DNA of 64,000 nucleotides from Puccinia triticina (lineage: Eukaryota; Basidiomycota; Pucciniomycetes; Pucciniales; Pucciniaceae): assembly GCF_026914185.1 (NCBI RefSeq), contig NC_070574.1, forward strand, positions 1,984,501 through 2,048,500, written 5' to 3'. The translations under genes and the position numbers were made by a program. This document shows, in pieces, positions 33,745 through 43,390 of this stretch. The notes beneath the pieces were generated by a model. The model was given only the letters and a program-made list of their open reading frames with translations. It was not told where the DNA came from and ran no database searches. The first letter of the stretch is position 1. Each line of letters begins with the position of its first letter.

Positions 33745-35178
33745 CTACGCAGTTTCCGCATTAGTGGTGACAGCCGTCGCCGCTGGCTTCCTTTCACCTG
33801 ACGCCTCTTTCAACACGCTGATCATCTCGTCCGCCATCACCGGGGAAATTGCCGCCAGCTCCCTCAAGGTAAGGGCTACCGTGGTTTCCGCGCCCATTGC
33901 TTGCCGTGCAACTTCTGCCGCCTTTTTCTTATTGCCCCCCGCCACCGGAGCTACCGGAAGCTGCTTGACCGGCTCCGGTCTGGCCCTAGGAGCGGGAACG
34001 GGATCCAAACGCTCCCCCAAGAAGACTTCCCCCGTTTGCGCGCACTTCACACTGCTGGCCACTGCCGGCGGCTTCCACACCATGCCCTTGACCATCCCAA
34101 TATTCACTTTCCCTTCCACCTCTTTTCCTTTCGCCAAAGGTTGCCCGGCCCACACCACGTCCCTCGGAACCGGTCCATCCACTGGCGTACGATCCGGCCA
34201 AAAGAAAGCGCTCCCCCACGAGGAAACTTTTCCCGCAGCCCGATCCGTCTTGAAGCACTTGCACTGATTCTGCATATGGCCAGTTTCCTTGCAGTAGTCA
34301 CACACCGGAGGTCCTCGCCTCCACAGCGGCATCCCGCCAGCCTGCGGAGCATCGTCTGTTTGAGGAGCCGCGGGAGCGGCTGCTGGTGGCACGACCGTCT
34401 GTTGTTCCTTTGGTTGCTTGTGCACCGCTCTCTGCATAAACAGCTTCAATTCTTTCAGCGTATCCGCCAGGTCACTCACGTCCTTGACCGTAACCGGCAC
34501 CTGCGGAGCCGGTTCTGCCCTCGCAACTGCATCTCCTTGGCTGTTGTTCATGAGCTCCAACACTTCAAGTTCCGCCTTGACAGCGGAGCGCAGCTCCTTC
34601 ATGCTGGGCAGCAGTTTTGGCCCACCTAGTCGTGGTTTGACCATCAGTCCTCGCTTGTTAAGTCCCCGAAGCACCTTCTCAGTGAAGGTCCGGTCGAATC
34701 CCTTCAAGAAAGTCCGCTTCGTTGTACCCATATTGGCCGTCACGATCTCGTTCCGCTCCAGATACCGCAGAACCTGGTCGAAACTGGTAATGTAGGACAC
34801 ATACTCCGCTCTTGTCCGCACACCGCCCTTTTCCGCACACTCCAAAGCCACTTTCTCCAAGTCACTCTCCCGATACCTGGGTCCACGATCTTCCCACCTC
34901 TCAAGTATCTCCTCCTTGAGCTTGGTCCAATCCTTACTCTCGAACCCCTTCATGTCCTCCACTTCCCACAAGTCCTTGCCTTCCAGAAAGAAGTTGACCA
35001 CCTGGTACGCTTTATCCGCATCCGTCAGACCTTCTTGCAGAGCCGCTCTTTCGAACCGGTTGATAAAACGCTCCACCTCTGCCTCTGAAAACTTAAGGTG
35101 CGGATAATCCCTGGGCCGTATCTTCGCTCCGCTTGGCGCAGGAGCCGCAGGTTGTTGTCCACCTAGCGCTTCTTCCAT
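33745..35178 (-). CDS. Gypsy Gag (capsid and zinc knuckle), C-terminal part
   Basis: From the in-frame ATG at 35,178 the frame encodes 477 residues; it is open upstream to about 35,355. Capsid region with YPHLKFSEAEVERFINRFER and KGFESKDWTKLKEEILERW. Zinc knuckle CDYCKETGHMQNQC (CX2CX4HX4C), then FFWPDRTPVDGP and a Pro/Ala-rich tail. It ends with TAG at 33,745, in frame with the protease. The true N-terminus was probably at 36,295 and has been separated by an insertion. Confidence 0.83.
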   Translation of the reverse strand: MEEALGGQQPAAPAPSGAKIRPRDYPHLKFSEAEVERFINRFERAALQEGLTDADKAYQVVNFFLEGKDLWEVEDMKGFESKDWTKLKEEILERWEDRGPRYRESDLEKVALECAEKGGVRTRAEYVSYITSFDQVLRYLERNEIVTANMGTTKRTFLKGFDRTFTEKVLRGLNKRGLMVKPRLGGPKLLPSMKELRSAVKAELEVLELMNNSQGDAVARAEPAPQVPVTVKDVSDLADTLKELKLFMQRAVHKQPKEQQTVVPPAAAPAAPQTDDAPQAGGMPLWRRGPPVCDYCKETGHMQNQCKCFKTDRAAGKVSSWGSAFFWPDRTPVDGPVPRDVVWAGQPLAKGKEVEGKVNIGMVKGMVWKPPAVASSVKCAQTGEVFLGERLDPVPAPRARPEPVKQLPVAPVAGGNKKKAAEVARQAMGAETTVALTLRELAAISPVMADEMISVLKEASGERKPAATAVTTNAETA

Positions 35179-35355
35179 GGTCTTGTCTTCTGTCTCCTCT
35201 GGTTGAACTCCGTAAGTTCCGCTCGTCGTTCCTCCCGCTGGCACCGCTGGTCGATCGTTCAGGGTGCCCCGCTGGTACAACTGTCGCCTCCTCGCTGCAA
35301 TTGACTGATTAGGTGAAAACTGACTCCGCGTTGTGGTGTGCCAAATCTGTTTCAA

Positions 35356-36056
35356 GTATCAAATTACATAAAGTGATGGTTGAATACATGAGAAAGAGAT
35401 ATATTCTTAGATTTATTATTGCATAATTAGATTCTGAAGGTCATTTAACCCCTAGTCACTCACTTGAACCACTAGGATAGCTCCACTCAGTCAAAAGTTA
35501 TTTTGGTTAAATGGTTTTTCATCCAACATAAGTACATAGTATAGTAGTATATTGGTAGTACATAATATGGTATTAGAGCCAACCACAACTGGGTCATATT
35601 TTTTGTGCAAATTCAATTAGAGTTAGGGCTAGAACCACAAGTTGGCCATATTTTTATGCATATTCAATTAGACTTAGGGCTAGAACCACAAGTTGCCCGC
35701 CTTGTAGATAGACTATATAAGGAGCCCTTCCTCCCCCCTCATTTGAATTCAGCATGTGAAAAGCAGCCACCAACCAACCAGTCACTCATTCATTTAACAG
35801 TGTGATCTCAAACATCCACTCACCCAACACCTGTGATCATAATCAGGTTCTTAAATAGCTTGTGTCATTGCACATCATCTGCATTGTTTGATCTAAGTCT
35901 GATAGAGCCTACTACACAAAGTAATCTCTATCAAGGTTTTGCCACAACAAATAAATAAATTTTGTTGTCAGAATCCTTGTGTAGTACAATAGAGGGGCAG
36001 GTCCTTCAAACCACCCGTAACATAAATATTGCTTAACTGCAAATATCATATTTGTT
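35356..36056. mobile_element. AT-rich insertion splitting the Gypsy gag
   Basis: About 0.7 kb of AT-rich sequence between two gag parts. It holds TGGTATTAGAGCC (35,571), similar to a copia-type primer site, a TATA-like CTATATAAGG (35,713) and a 52-bp tandem duplication (about 35,597-35,700). A remnant of a copia-type or other non-coding element is likely; borders and class are not settled. Confidence 0.45.
35597..35700. repeat. 52-bp tandem duplication
   Basis: Two adjacent copies containing TTAGGGCTAGAACCACAAG, differing at a few bases, in the AT-rich insertion. Confidence 0.8.
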
Positions 36057-36097
36057 ATCTCCCCCTTGCAGAACTGCCACCCATCCCAAAGGAGTTC

Positions 36098-36295
36098 TCA
36101 CAGCGTCGACGAAAAAGATATTTGTCCTAGTTTTGGTCCTCCCGCTAATCCCAACCACGATTGTCTTTCGGCTGGTCTTGAAGAAGAACCTTCTCCGTTT
36201 TCAGCCATTACTGTGTCTCCGCTGTCCAAGCCGCCTGATCCGATCTGAGATTCTTTGTCACCTGGAGTAAAGAATTCGCCTTCCAAAGGGTTCAT
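36098..36295 (-). pseudogene. N-terminal fragment of the Gypsy Gag
   Basis: Starts ATG 57 bp inside the primer site, the expected place for gag, and encodes MNPLEGEFFTPGDKE and a Ser/Gly-rich stretch ending in TGA. Sequence beyond the AT-rich insertion continues Gag. The assignment is by position and frame; the fragment has no diagnostic motif. Confidence 0.5.
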
Positions 36296-36371
36296 TCAAT
36301 GTTTCCGCGCAATTCTAGTTCCCAAGTATCCAATAACGACACAAAGTTGGGTTCCCGGCCAGACCCCCACT

Positions 36372-37467
36372 TGTGAGAAAGTAAGCTGGTTAGCTGGTGA
36401 AGAATGTCCTCTGACCGCCTTCTTCAAGAATATTGATGTCCGGGCTGTGTGATTGTCGGTAACTCGGCTCCGCACTGCTACTTTCCGCTAGCCTTCAGCG
36501 CTCCTCTACTGAGCCTGATCTATAGCTAGGGTGTTCAAAGTTGACTTGCATAAAATCATAACACCATAAAATCATAAAATTCTAAGCTGAAAAAAATATG
36601 TTGCACCCAAGGACTCAAATTAGAGCAACATTTCTAGAATGGTACATATGAAATCATCACTTAAAAGTTTTATAATTTTATGATTTTATGCATTGAAAAT
36701 TTTATGATTTCAACTTTGAACACCCTTAGCGTAATAATCCGCAAGTGAATAAAGCTCCGCACTTCGTAAGCGCAAAAATCCGCAAGTAACTCTCCAATAA
36801 GAATAAGAACACCAATAATCTCCCAATAACTCTTGTACGTCCGTAGTTGTAAGTACAATGATGAGTAATCTCCTCAGATGATAGGATAAGGATCATGGGA
36901 TAATAATAGGATCCTGACCCCAGAAAACCATGAGCCCCCCCCCATCCTTCCCTCCACGCGTGTCACCGTTCCCACCCAATCCCGCACGCCTGACACTTTC
37001 CCGCACTAGTCCTCCAGCTCCGCCCGCTATCCCGCTCGTCACTCTCCCAGACTCCGCTCCTCTCCAAAGCTTGTCCTCCCACTGTCCTCTGTCTAGCCCT
37101 TGTCAGTCGTTCTCTCACCACCGGCTTCACCCTGGTTCCACCCGCTGGTGGAACCCGCTCTGGCTGTCATGGCTCACCCGCTGACGCGCCGCTGCTACCA
37201 GTCCACGTGTGTAGTCCCGCCGCAGTCCAGCCCTGTCTTTTCCGCTCCAATCCGAATACCCGATCCGAAATCCGCGTTCCGCAATCCGCGATCCGTGCAT
37301 TCCAATCCGCGCGTGACTTTCTGTAAGCTTTCCTAGCGTGCTTTCCTGACCTCATCCTCAGTGCTTATGTCACCGGAATGCACTCTGCCTGAGCGGCTTT
37401 GTGCATTCCCCACCCGCGCTATCCCCGCGTGGACATTCTACCGCGCTCGCCTATATAAATCACCACA
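36372..37467 (-). repeat. 5' LTR of the Gypsy element (contains a MITE)
   Basis: 1,096 bp including a 197-bp MITE at 36,529-36,725, so about 0.9 kb without it. TATATAAA at 37,452-37,459 lies only about 8 bp from one end and faces out of the LTR on the + strand. The sequence is nearly identical to the 3' LTR outside the insertions. Confidence 0.85.
36529..36725. mobile_element. MITE family B copy 1, inside the Gypsy LTR
   Basis: 197 bp with terminal inverted repeats GGGTGTTCAAAGTTGA. Absent from the matching place in the other LTR, which reads CTATAGCGTAAT, while here TAGC occurs on both sides of the insert. Interior rich in ATAAAATCATAAAAT. A second copy is at 62,709-62,887. Confidence 0.85.
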
Positions 37468-37542
37468 CCAGTCAAGAAGACAATACGAAGTCGTGGCACA
37501 AGACATTACAAAGTCGTTGACCGAAAGGAACTTGTGTGAATT

Positions 37543-37721
37543 AGGGGGTATCAAATATGAGAAATCCACGATTAGAAACCAGTCAATTAGCCAAAAATGA
37601 AATTGTTCACCAGTGGATCTCAAAATGGGGTAGAAGAAGGACCAGCATGTTTTAAAAATGGTGGGTTTTTTCAAAGCAGTCAATTACATAATGGTGGATT
37701 TGGTCATATTTGATACCCCCT
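37543..37721. mobile_element. MITE family C (TIR GGGGGTATCAAATATGA)
   Basis: About 179 bp with near-perfect inverted ends GGGGGTATCAAATATGA continuing to AAATCCAC. It is flanked by TA on both sides, as in Tc1/mariner-derived (Stowaway-like) elements. It sits between the Gypsy 5' LTR and the right part of the palindromic minisatellite. Confidence 0.75.
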
Positions 37722-37800
37722 ATTGTTGACCAGGCCCTCCCGGTCAACGCAAGTGTCTTGCTGATCGGGAGGAATCTCTCCTTGTCAACAAAATTTATCT
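37722..37800. repeat. Palindromic minisatellite (right of the Gypsy element)
   Basis: Two to three units with GTTGACC, CTCCCGGTCAAC and GATCGGGAGGAATC, the same motif set as at 21,540-21,905. Confidence 0.65.
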
Positions 37801-38044
37801 TCCCCCTTTCAACTTCTGAAAGGTAAAAAAACTAAATGTTTATTGGTTTAGTAAGCACCATCTTGGGTGGCAATTCTTCCTTTTTTTGCAAAATTCAGCA
37901 TTACACATATACTACTTGCTAAGACCAGCTTAGGATGCAGCCGGTCGTGATCTGTGTCGCCAGTGTCATTGTCATTTGACCTGGCCCTGTTCCACGTTGC
38001 TTCAAAATTGTTTCTCCAGTAAGTATCAGCTCACTCGTGCGGGT

Positions 38045-39261
38045 CACCAGGAAAAAAAAATAGTCACTTGATGGCAAGTGACATGATGCAGCTTTGGTTT
38101 CTGCTCCAGAGCTACTCCAGCGCTGCTCCAAGTCTGCTCCACCAGCACTTGTAGAGCTTGCAGGACTGCACCAGAGCACTCAATGTGGCACAGTCAGCTG
38201 ATCCTAGTTTTTTCCCAGGAACAGCTGATGCTCATCATAAGCTGAGCAGTAGGCATTGACTGAGCCTGGGCCAAAGCTGCGCATTGGCTGAGCCTGGGCC
38301 ACAGCTGAGCATTGGATATTCCAAGCCTGATACAAATCCAAGTGTCAGATGGACCAAGAATATTCCAAATCTGAGCATCAGCTTAGCCAACAATGGTCCA
38401 AAGCTGAGCATCATCTTGGAAAAGGCTTGTGCAGAGCTTAGGATCAGCTGGGACAATACTGTTCCAAAGATTAACACCAGCTGGGCCAAAACTTTTCAAA
38501 AGCTGAGCATCAGCTGAGCCAATGCTGGTACAAAGCTGAGCATTGGCTGAGCCAAGGCTGTTCTAAAGCTGAGTATCAGATGTTTTGAGACTATTCAAAA
38601 GATTAATACCACCTGAGCCAAGGCTGTTCCACAGCTGAGCATCAGCTGAGCCAAGTCTGGTCCACAGCTGAGCATCAGCTGAGCCAAGGCTGGTCCACAG
38701 CTGAGCATCAGCTGAGACAAGGCTGGTCCACAGCTGAGCATTGTCTTAGCCAAGGTTGGTCCACAGCTGAGCATCAGCTGAGCCAAGGCTGGTCCACAGA
38801 TGAGCATAAGCTGTTACAGGAGTGGTCAGACTCAGAATCTGAGCATTGGCTGGGCCAAGATTTATCCAAAGCTGAAAATCAGCTGAGCCAATACTGGTCC
38901 AAAGCTGAGCATTGGCTGGGCCAATGATAGTCTTAGTATGAGTCTAAGATGAGCCATGAGTGGAATAAAGCTGAAACGCAGCTGGGCCAGGACTGGTTCT
39001 GATCTGGGCAACAAAGCTGAGCATGAGCTGGGCAAAAAAGCTGAGCATAAGCTTGGAGCTAAAGCTGAGTATCAGCTGACCAGAAATGGGGATCAGTGGT
39101 GCCCAGTGAAAACTGAGGATCTCCTGTGGAAATTCTGAAAGTGGTTAGATGGTGGGTAGATGTTGGGTAGATGATGGGTAGATGGTGGGCAGATGGTGTG
39201 TAGCCCGCTGGAGCTGGCATGATGTCACTTGTCATCAAGTGACTATTTTTTTTTCCTGGTG
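38045..39261. mobile_element. Foldback-like element with internal minisatellite
   Basis: Inverted ends of about 45 bp: CACCAGG, a run of nine A, TAGTCACTTGATG and AAGTGACAT on the left, mirrored at the right end (39,220-39,261). GGT lies on both outer sides. Each end contains a small palindrome (TCACTTGATGGCAAGTGA). The interior is a tandem array built on GCTGAGC. No transposase is encoded. Confidence 0.7.
38235..39090. repeat. GCTGAGC minisatellite
   Basis: About 25 degenerate units of 30-36 bp, typical form CAGCTGAGCCAAGGCTGGTC followed by CACAGCTGAGCAT. It is most regular at 38,620-38,800. It fills the interior of the inverted-repeat element. Confidence 0.88.
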
Positions 39262-39444
39262 GGTACGGCTTGAAAGACCATTACTAGCCAAATGGAGATC
39301 TCCTGAAATTGGCCTGACAAACTCAAACATTGGATGATGAGGGGCAAACACATCAGAAGCTATGAAATCCTAACAAAAGACCAGTGCGGATTTATAAAAA
39401 TTGGGTCCATTTATCCCAATAGCCTGAATTGGGGCCATTGGAAT

Positions 39445-39700
39445 GTTGTAACCGCTGCGCTTCGCTGAAAAAAGCGGTCATTTGGCGCAGCGCAGCGGGG
39501 GACCGCTACACAGACAGCAGAAATAGCGGTAGGGAAGCGGGATTATCGCTGCCCTCAGCCCTATCCCTGAAAATAGGGGTCCCCCCCCCCCCCGCTTGTT
39601 CCACAACCCAAGGAGTGATAGTGCAGCGGGCGCGGCCGCTACTTTCAGCGCAGCGCAGCGGCCGCCAAAGCCGCTGCGCTTTCCGCAGCTCGTCGCAATT
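39445..39700. mobile_element. MITE-like element, family A copy 2
   Basis: Same ends and internal landmarks as 6634-6875, but longer and GC-richer, with a 13-base C run near 39,582. It lacks coding capacity. Confidence 0.6.
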
Positions 39701-40034
39701 CACTCAGCCTTGGGGAAGGAATCTTTGGCTAACTATGTAATTGGTAGTCTCAACTCAAGGACTGATTGTCTCAATCAAATTGACCGATAGGGAGGGTGTC
39801 CTGTCGTTGATCAGAGTCACGGGATTGATGTTAGCGCGACTCAGACAATCATTTTCCAGTAGTCCAATCAAATATCCAAAAACGGATGACTGTGCTAGGT
39901 TCAAAGTACCAATGTGTGACCCAATCTTTGCAAGTTATCTCCAAAATTCATTGTCAAGTGGATGTAAGGTATGAATTTCAGAATACAAGGCACCCAGAAA
40001 AATGCTGGAAGATAGCTGAAACCAACTCCAATAT
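39701..40034. other. 3' flank of the Myb/SANT-like gene
   Basis: No coding or RNA gene seen; it likely includes the 3' UTR of the minus-strand gene. Confidence 0.5.
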
Positions 40035-41075
40035 CTATGGATGCAATCTTATCTGCGGAGCTGGAGAAGAGAGCGTCTTTTGCCTTTGGCTTTAAGAAAA
40101 TTTGGTTTAGTTCAAATGACTTGTGAAATCAATCAGAGAAGAAGGATGTGACTTACCAGGTGGGGATGTAAGAGCTTGCAAATCTTTGGCTATTGAGTGA
40201 GTGAAGAGTGCGGCAAAAGAAGTCAGCATCAGCAACTGGTTCAATGACAGCAGAAAATCTAAATCCAACTATACTCACGTGACATTTTCGACATGGCATC
40301 ATCGAAAAGATTTGCGTCACGAGTAATTGGGTTCTTGGTGATCCTGTTGAGCTGAAAGCCAGCGGTAAGTGAGTTTTGCGGCTTCAGTGAGTTTTACGGC
40401 TTCAGTGGTAGTCGGAAAAAGCTCGGAAGTCGCTATTTCTCCAGTTGCAGCCTTGCCCGAAAAAATACTATCGGCGAGATCATACACCAGAAAAGGTTTG
40501 TCCTTGAGTTTTCCAAAGTTTCGACGTGGATGAGCCGTTATCAACTCTTCCCACACGGTTTCGTCCGCAGTGACAGTGCCTCGAGCTTCGTCCCAACCGA
40601 ATCCGCTTTGATCTCGAAGGAATTTGTAGTCAAGGTATAGTGTTCGGAGCGCATTTTTTTGGTTCTTGATTTGATCAAGACTGAGAGTGAGGCTATACTT
40701 TTTATTCAACGCATCTCGGACAACAGACCATGCTTCTTTCTTCAAGTTGCCGTTGTCAGTTTCATGGCCGGCCGCATATTGTGTAGCAATGGACTCGAGA
40801 AGGCACATCTTCTGATCGGTGGTCCAAATATGGTTGGGAGTTTTCGAATCACTTTTGTTGTCTTTTTTGGGTTCAGCTGACTTCTTCTTTGGGGTCTTCG
40901 CTTTTTGAGTTGCCTTCTTGGGATCAGAATTCTGTTGGGGCTGGACTGTGGATTTGGACATTGGAGCCGGTGTTGGTGGCGAGTTTGGAGATCTGAGTTC
41001 TGATGAGAGTTGTGGTGGGATGGTGTCCTTAAGGACAACTGGATCAATGAGATCGAGAGTGATGGACTTTGGCAT
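40035..41075 (-). CDS. Myb/SANT-like DNA-binding domain protein
   Basis: Four exons (41075-40398, 40351-40279, 40235-40157, 40089-40035) join in phase to 294 residues. After a Pro/Ser-rich N-terminus and a basic stretch (PKKATQKAKTPKKKSAEPKK, probable nuclear signal) comes a Myb/SANT-like domain (about 95-185): WTTDQKMCLLESI, KKEAWSVVRDALNKKY, LSLDQIKNQKNALRTLY, LRDQSGFGWDE and VTADETVWEELI. This matches the Myb_DNA-bind_3 type common in fungi and plants, often associated with transposon-derived factors. Introns are 46, 43 and 67 nt; the first is unusually short, but its removal gives a continuous frame with consistent phases to the stop. ATG at 41,075 was chosen as the first true ATG. Probable transcription or chromatin factor; targets unknown. 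Confidence 0.82.
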
Positions 41076-41099
41076 CTGCAAAGGGTGCGGAAAAATAGA

Positions 41100-41260
41100 G
41101 GTCAAAAAACAGGGTCAGACCTGTTTTTGAAAAGCACCCATTTTTGAGGAAAACTATTTTCTGGATATGTCAAAAAACAGGCGCTGTGGTACGCATTTTT
41201 TGGTGAAAACAGTTTTTTTGCCAAAAAATTAATTTCTGGGGGAAAAACTGTTTTTTGACC
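41100..41260. mobile_element. Small inverted-repeat element (TIR GGTCAAAAAACAG)
   Basis: 161 bp with perfect 13-bp inverted ends GGTCAAAAAACAG and an extra internal GTCAAAAAACAG at about 41,168. It lies between the Myb/SANT-like gene and the small secreted ORF. MITE-like; no target duplication resolved. Confidence 0.55.
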
Positions 41261-41277
41261 GGCTATGGTACAGGCCC

Positions 41278-41448
41278 TTATTGAGGAACGAACGTAGATA
41301 TGTCGCGTGGAGCACCATCCATGGTACCAAAGCCTTTGCCCGTCAGTCCATTTGTTTGGCCGTACATGAAAGTCATTGCCACCTGTCCGTGGATGTTTCC
41401 GATCAAGAGAGCTAGGGAAGCGGCCAAGATGCTGATTGAACGAGCCAT
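41278..41448 (-). CDS. Small secreted-type protein, 56 aa
   Basis: A single exon from ATG at 41,448 encodes MARSISILAASLALLIG as a clear signal peptide and a mature part of roughly 36 residues ending FVPQ, with no cysteine and glycine-rich GLTGKGFG. It may be complete or the first exon of a longer gene. Secretion is predicted from the N-terminus only; no family recognised. Confidence 0.5.
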   Translation of the reverse strand: MARSISILAASLALLIGNIHGQVAMTFMYGQTNGLTGKGFGTMDGAPRDISTFVPQ

Positions 41449-41719
41449 TATTGCGGAGTAAATATTAATTTGGAGTAGCAAAGAGCACCAGGCTCGATAA
41501 AAAATTTAGATGGATAAAGTTGAAGACGAATAAGTAGGAACAGATGATAAATACTGTGAACTAAGATTAAGGAGCCGGTTTGGATACTGAAGACTGAAGA
41601 AGATCAGGACGAGAGGAACTCAGTGGCAGCAGGTTATTATATTCTCAAGAGAGGCTAGACTTGAGTCCATTAAGCTTACTGCTGAAGTCATCGGTGAATT
41701 TCGAGCTTGCTCGGACTAC

Positions 41720-41880
41720 TAGAAATCCGTGGCGGCCATGGCAGAAGCTGCAAGGAAACTTGTTCAACTGGAACGATGTCTCCCATCTTCCGGCTCAGCC
41801 AGTTGGTCAAACTTGACTACTCTAGTTGAATGTGAAGTTTGTCTCGTAACTTCTGCCATGGCCGCCGCGGACTTCTGGAG
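41720..41880. mobile_element. Small inverted-repeat element (GGCGGCCATGGCAGAAG)
   Basis: Two inverted arms share GGCGGCCATGGCAGAAG exactly (from about 41,731, and mirrored ending about 41,868), with weaker similarity extending inwards to CAACT. About 160 bp, non-coding. Probable MITE. Confidence 0.6.
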
Positions 41881-43390
41881 CCAGGATAGGAATACTTCAT
41901 CTGCGTCAGATTCTGCGCATTTGCAGACTTCTTAGCAGATAACCAAAAAAAACCCAACCGTACACATCCATGCCAATACATTTTATGATGAGTATAGCGA
42001 CATGCAACACGTATAGCCCAGTAAAAAATATTCGAAGCGCCACCAATGCCAGCTTCTTAATTCAAAGTTTGAAATGTTTCAAGATCCTACAATCTGATTG
42101 TTAGAAATAATTTGAGATTTGTGACTTGATACTCCAGAATTTAAGGTGACATGGATTCATGCTAATATGCTCTTATCGACTGATTTGCCCGAAAATGAAA
42201 TCAACACCGACATGTACTCGGTGTAGGCAATTATACCCAATAGCCAGAGCCTCGGAGTAGCAGGTTTGATACTAATTTCTCTTTCTCTGTTACAGAGGTC
42301 GAAGAAATCTATCCCACATAGGGCATCAATCCCGCATCATTGCCCTGGTGCTACAACATCTAACTTCAAAGAACAGGAGTCAGAGAAGAAGCTCGAGCCT
42401 CGCCAAGGAAACTTGGGCATGGAGACCATAGCAACTCATGAGAACGCTTCAAGTTTGACCAGCATTTCTTCTTCTTCAACTTCGTCCTCAAGGCGCCCTA
42501 TCTTCTTGCTTGGTTTGGGACAGACCGCCTTGGTTGCCCTGTTCTACTCCCTCGAGATTGGCCAACCGATTCATGGATTCTCGCAGCCACTCGGATCATT
42601 CGGTGCATTATCGATTCCATCGGTTTCTGCTCGGTGGAACCCCGGCGTTCGCTTATAGGCAAGCTCAGTAGCTTTTGTGATACAGTAAACTCTGGAATGA
42701 TAGGTCTCGGATGGTGGGCTCAAGGGAATACAAAAGTCAAATGTTGGGGCCAATTTCCAAAAACACAAGGTATAATCGCACCCCAGCGCCATTCTCCGGA
42801 GGGATCAAAACCACCCCTGCTATGTCAGGCCCCTCCTATTTTTGCCGTTTTCCTTAAAATTTCTTCCAGAATATAAACCAAAAATATATCTCAATTTGTC
42901 CCTATGATCCTATCATCACATTTTTGTCGCCAGAAGGTAGCTGCCCTTGGCATCCAGGACTTTTGTTGTGTTTTTTTGGTTGGATGGTTCTTCTCCAGAA
43001 AGGCGGGAAAAATTGAGTCCCACATTTTCCCTGCCTTCCAAAACACCAAGCTTCCAGTTCAGGTTTGAAACAAAGAAAATTCTTTTGACTTGTTTTATTG
43101 GGGCAATGCAATACTATCAGACCATAGGCAGTGCGGTGAGGGTGAAGCGCTAGAGTGCTTCCCTTGTGGTCTGTGAACTCTTGAGTGGAAAAAGATCAAA
43201 GAAAATGATAGTGTAGGTAGGGGGGGATGCGTTTGAGATTAAGGAGGGGGGGGATACCATTTGCAGAAGTGTAGGAATGAGAATCAGGGAAATGAGGTCC
43301 AAAAAATGGTGTTGGAGAGGCAGAGAATGGATGCACAAGGTTTAAATTATGAAGATTGCAGGATTGGAGGGTTGGGAATGTGGAAGGGAA
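41881..43390. other. No certain gene
   Basis: A frame at 42,297-42,658 (+) begins after a good acceptor (CTGTTACAG) and encodes a Ser-rich stretch and one hydrophobic segment (FLLGLGQTALVALFYSL). It could be a terminal exon but no partner exon was found. The rest is non-coding. Confidence 0.4.

Larger units (their letters stand above)
21906..37467 (-). mobile_element. Ty3/Gypsy LTR retrotransposon, minus strand, degenerate
   Basis: The 5' LTR is 37467-36372 and the 3' LTR 26552-21906; the latter is split by a nested element at 22,291-26,071. Ends are TGTGGTGATT and TTTCTCACA on the coding strand. Directly inside the 5' LTR is the primer-site candidate TGGGGGTCTGGCCGGGAA (36369-36352). Beside the 3' LTR a purine tract ACTGGGGCGGA is present. 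The order gag, PR, RT, RNaseH, IN identifies Ty3/Gypsy. Gag to IN lie in a single frame (35355 to 29489) apart from a shift caused by a 41-bp duplication. No matching target duplication flanks the element (CCCGG against CCAGT), so ends may have been exchanged with another copy. The element cannot be autonomous in this state. Confidence 0.88.

Noticed and set aside
35341..35355. Start of Gag at 35,355
   Set aside because: The codon there is TTG next to an insertion border; the first ATG is at 35,178 and the original N-terminus probably lies at 36,295.
42266..42658. 130-codon frame with a hydrophobic segment
   Set aside because: Begins without ATG; plausible only as a terminal exon, and no matching upstream exon was found. 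Kept as a note in the spacer entry only.
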